DNA of 64,000 nt from Brucellaceae bacterium (GTDB lineage Bacteria; Pseudomonadota; Alphaproteobacteria; Rhizobiales; Rhizobiaceae). Shown piece by piece: positions 62,298 through 64,000 of the stretch. A program made the position numbers and the translations under genes. Location of the stretch: positions 124,001 through 188,000 of the forward strand of contig JACKJV010000008.1 of NCBI GenBank assembly GCA_020637775.1. Reading direction: 5' to 3'. The stretch's first letter is position 1; every line of letters begins with the position of its first letter. A model generated the notes under the pieces. It was given only the letters and a program-made list of their open reading frames with translations. It made no database searches and was not told the DNA's origin.

Positions 62298-63914
62298 ATG
62301 GCCGTTCAATCCAAGAAGATTCCCGCACCCGACCTGGTGCGTGTCCGCCGCGCCCTGCTGTCGGTCTCCGACAAGACCGGCCTCGTCGAATTTGCCCGCG
62401 CCCTGCACGACCTGTCGGTCGAACTGGTTTCCACCGGCGGCACGGCCAGGGCCATCAAGGAAGCGGGCATTCCGGTCCACGATGTCTCCGACATCACCGG
62501 CTTTCCGGAAATCATGGACGGCCGCGTCAAGACGCTCCATCCTTCCGTCCATGGCGGCCTTCTGGCCATTCGTGACGATGAGGACCATGCGGCCGCCATG
62601 CAGGCCCATGACATCCGCCCGATCGACCTTGCGGTCATCAATCTCTATCCCTTCGAGGACGTGCGCTTCTCCGGCGGCGATTATCCCTCGACGGTGGAGA
62701 ACATCGACATTGGCGGTCCTGCCATGGTGCGCGCCTCGGCCAAGAACCACGCCTATGTCGGCATTGTTACCGATCCGCAGGACTACGCCGCCGTTCTCGA
62801 CGAGTTGCAGGCCCATGCGGGGCAGTTGACCCATGCCTTCCGCCAGCAGCTTGCGGCCGCGGCCTTTGCCCGCACCGCCGCCTATGATGCCGCCATTTCC
62901 GGCTGGTTTGCCGAGACGCTGAAGCTGGAGGCGCCGCGCCACCGCGCTGTCGCCGGCCGTCTGCATTCGGTCATGCGCTATGGCGAGAATCCGCACCAGA
63001 AGGCCGGTTTCTATCTCACCGGCGACCGGCGTCCGGGCGTGGCCACGGCGACCCAGTTGCAGGGCAAGCAGCTTTCCTACAACAACATCAACGACACCGA
63101 CGCCGCCTTTGAGCTTGTCGCCGAGTTCGATCCGGCCCGCGCCGCCGCCGTCGCCATCATCAAGCACGCGAACCCGTGCGGCGTGGCCGAGGGCGGCGAT
63201 CTGCGCGAAGCCTATCTGAATGCGCTGCGCTGCGATCCGGTGTCCGCCTTTGGCGGCATCGTTGCGCTCAACCGCACGCTGGATGCGGCCGCCGCCGAGG
63301 AAATCGTCAAGATTTTTACCGAGGTCATCATCGCGCCTGACGCCACCGACGAGGCCCGCGCCATCGTCGCGGCGAAGAAGAACCTGCGCCTGCTGGTGGC
63401 AGGCGGCCTGCCGGACCCGCGCGCCCGCGGCATCACGGCGAAATCCGTGGCCGGTGGCCTGCTGATCCAGGACCGCGACAATGGCGTCGTCGATGATCTC
63501 GACCTGAAGGTGGTGACCAAGCGCGCGCCCACAGACGAGGAAATGGCCGATCTCAGGTTTGCCTTCCGGGTTGCCAAGCACGTCAAGTCCAACGCCATTG
63601 TCTATGCCCGCGGCCTTGCCACCGTCGGCATTGGCGCCGGCCAGATGAGCCGTGTCGATTCCGCCCGCATTGCCGCCCGCAAGGCGCTGGATGCCACCGA
63701 GGCGGCCGGGCTTTCCGAACCGCTGACGAAAGGCTGCGTGGTCGCCTCCGACGCCTTCTTCCCGTTTGCCGACGGCTTGCTGTCCGCTGTCGAAGCAGGG
63801 GCCACGGCGGTGATCCAGCCGGGAGGTTCGATGCGCGACGACGAGGTGATCGCCGCCGCCGACGAGCACGGCATCGCCATGGTGACGACAGGCATGAGGC
63901 ATTTCAGGCACTGA
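62298..63914 (+). CDS. purH: Bifunctional AICAR transformylase/IMP cyclohydrolase
   Basis: This 538-residue enzyme performs the last two steps of IMP synthesis. The N-terminal MGS-like cyclohydrolase domain has [20 protein letters not shown] and ELVSTGGTA. The C-terminal transformylase has the catalytic KHANPCG and ends [11 protein letters not shown]. The ATG follows the end of an AAAGG-containing leader. It is complete. Confidence 0.97.
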   Translation: MAVQSKKIPAPDLVRVRRALLSVSDKTGLVEFARALHDLSVELVSTGGTARAIKEAGIPVHDVSDITGFPEIMDGRVKTLHPSVHGGLLAIRDDEDHAAAMQAHDIRPIDLAVINLYPFEDVRFSGGDYPSTVENIDIGGPAMVRASAKNHAYVGIVTDPQDYAAVLDELQAHAGQLTHAFRQQLAAAAFARTAAYDAAISGWFAETLKLEAPRHRAVAGRLHSVMRYGENPHQKAGFYLTGDRRPGVATATQLQGKQLSYNNINDTDAAFELVAEFDPARAAAVAIIKHANPCGVAEGGDLREAYLNALRCDPVSAFGGIVALNRTLDAAAAEEIVKIFTEVIIAPDATDEARAIVAAKKNLRLLVAGGLPDPRARGITAKSVAGGLLIQDRDNGVVDDLDLKVVTKRAPTDEEMADLRFAFRVAKHVKSNAIVYARGLATVGIGAGQMSRVDSARIAARKALDATEAAGLSEPLTKGCVVASDAFFPFADGLLSAVEAGATAVIQPGGSMRDDEVIAAADEHGIAMVTTGMRHFRH

Positions 63915-63942
63915 GCACGTCCAGAAAAAGTTGCAGACTTTT
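63915..63942. repeat. REP-like hairpin repeat, copy 1
   Basis: A 28-bp unit beginning GCACGTCCAGAAAAAGTT is repeated at 63973. It contains AAAAAGT and ACTTTTT arms around TGCAG, and with the following CGTCCGGAC it folds into a longer stem. This AAAAAGT-TGCAG-ACTTTTT pattern resembles dispersed hairpins seen in alphaproteobacterial intergenic DNA. It may also act as a terminator for purH. Confidence 0.75.
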
Positions 63943-63972
63943 TCGTCCGGACAGTGCGCCAGGGGAAACCCG

Positions 63973-64000
63973 GCACGTCCAGAAAAAGTTGCAGACTTTT
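63973..64000. repeat. REP-like hairpin repeat, copy 2 (cut by window end)
   Basis: The second copy is identical over all 28 visible bases and lies 30 bp after the first. The window ends inside the T-run, so its right arm is not fully seen. Confidence 0.75.

Noticed and set aside
63915..64000. Two 28-bp repeats with a 30-bp spacer looked like a CRISPR start
   Set aside because: The unit is itself an inverted repeat with A/T-run arms, only two copies are visible, and no cas gene is present.

Overview
The window is GC-rich DNA from an alphaproteobacterium, most likely of the Hyphomicrobiales (Rhizobiales). The support is the conserved run rplU-rpmA-obgE-proB-proA-nadD-rsfS-rlmH-envC-ctpA-yibQ-rppH, an F1-only ATP synthase operon (atpHAGDC), leuS overlapping lptE, and a DUF1674 gene. 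The genus cannot be read from the sequence.

Left part (1-19.9 kb) is accessory metabolism. It opens with the 3' part of an aminobenzoate/benzoate-type acyl-CoA ligase, a RidA-like gene and a nitrate-sensing-type chemoreceptor. Next comes an aerobic form I CO dehydrogenase cluster, coxC-M-S-L-D-E-F-(42-aa ORF)-G. CoxL carries the form I motif AYRCSFR. CoxC is an MHYT membrane sensor with a LytTR DNA-binding domain, and a 20-bp-period direct repeat between coxC and coxM is a candidate operator. An oppositely oriented N,N-dimethylformamidase operon (dmfA1-dmfA2-luxR) follows. Its small subunit is in one open frame with the 3' remnant of a LivM-type permease. An IS21-family element (17286-19758) cuts that permease; it has clear terminal repeats and no target duplication. 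A short gene remnant lies between the IS and a tRNA-Ser(CGA).

Middle part (20-38.7 kb) is core genome: ribosomal proteins L21 and L27, Obg, proline synthesis, NAD synthesis, ribosome maturation, cell-wall hydrolase control, RppH, an amino-acid racemase, and the F1 operon on the minus strand with a recognisable promoter. A block of small or unknown genes follows (38.9-42.7 kb): membrane proteins, an XRE regulator, secreted proteins of unknown function and a potassium channel with a zinc ribbon.

From 44.1 to 46.8 kb three successive genes (priA, fsa, a hybrid histidine kinase) are all broken by single- and double-base indels, although their protein sequence stays recognisable when frames are joined. 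This looks like a local consensus error, not biology.

Right part (48-64 kb) is again mostly core: lptE/leuS, yggS, acs with a DUF4212/SSS acetate-type symporter pair, a small ORF with a very long Shine-Dalgarno, a secreted nuclease, DUF1674, htpX, rsmB, a heparinase-family protein, purH, and hairpin repeats at the window edge.

How they work together: coxMSL makes the CO-oxidising enzyme, coxDEF mature its Mo-Cu centre, CoxG probably links it to the respiratory chain, and CoxC probably controls it. Dmf would release dimethylamine and formate from dimethylformamide. Acs and the symporter handle acetate.
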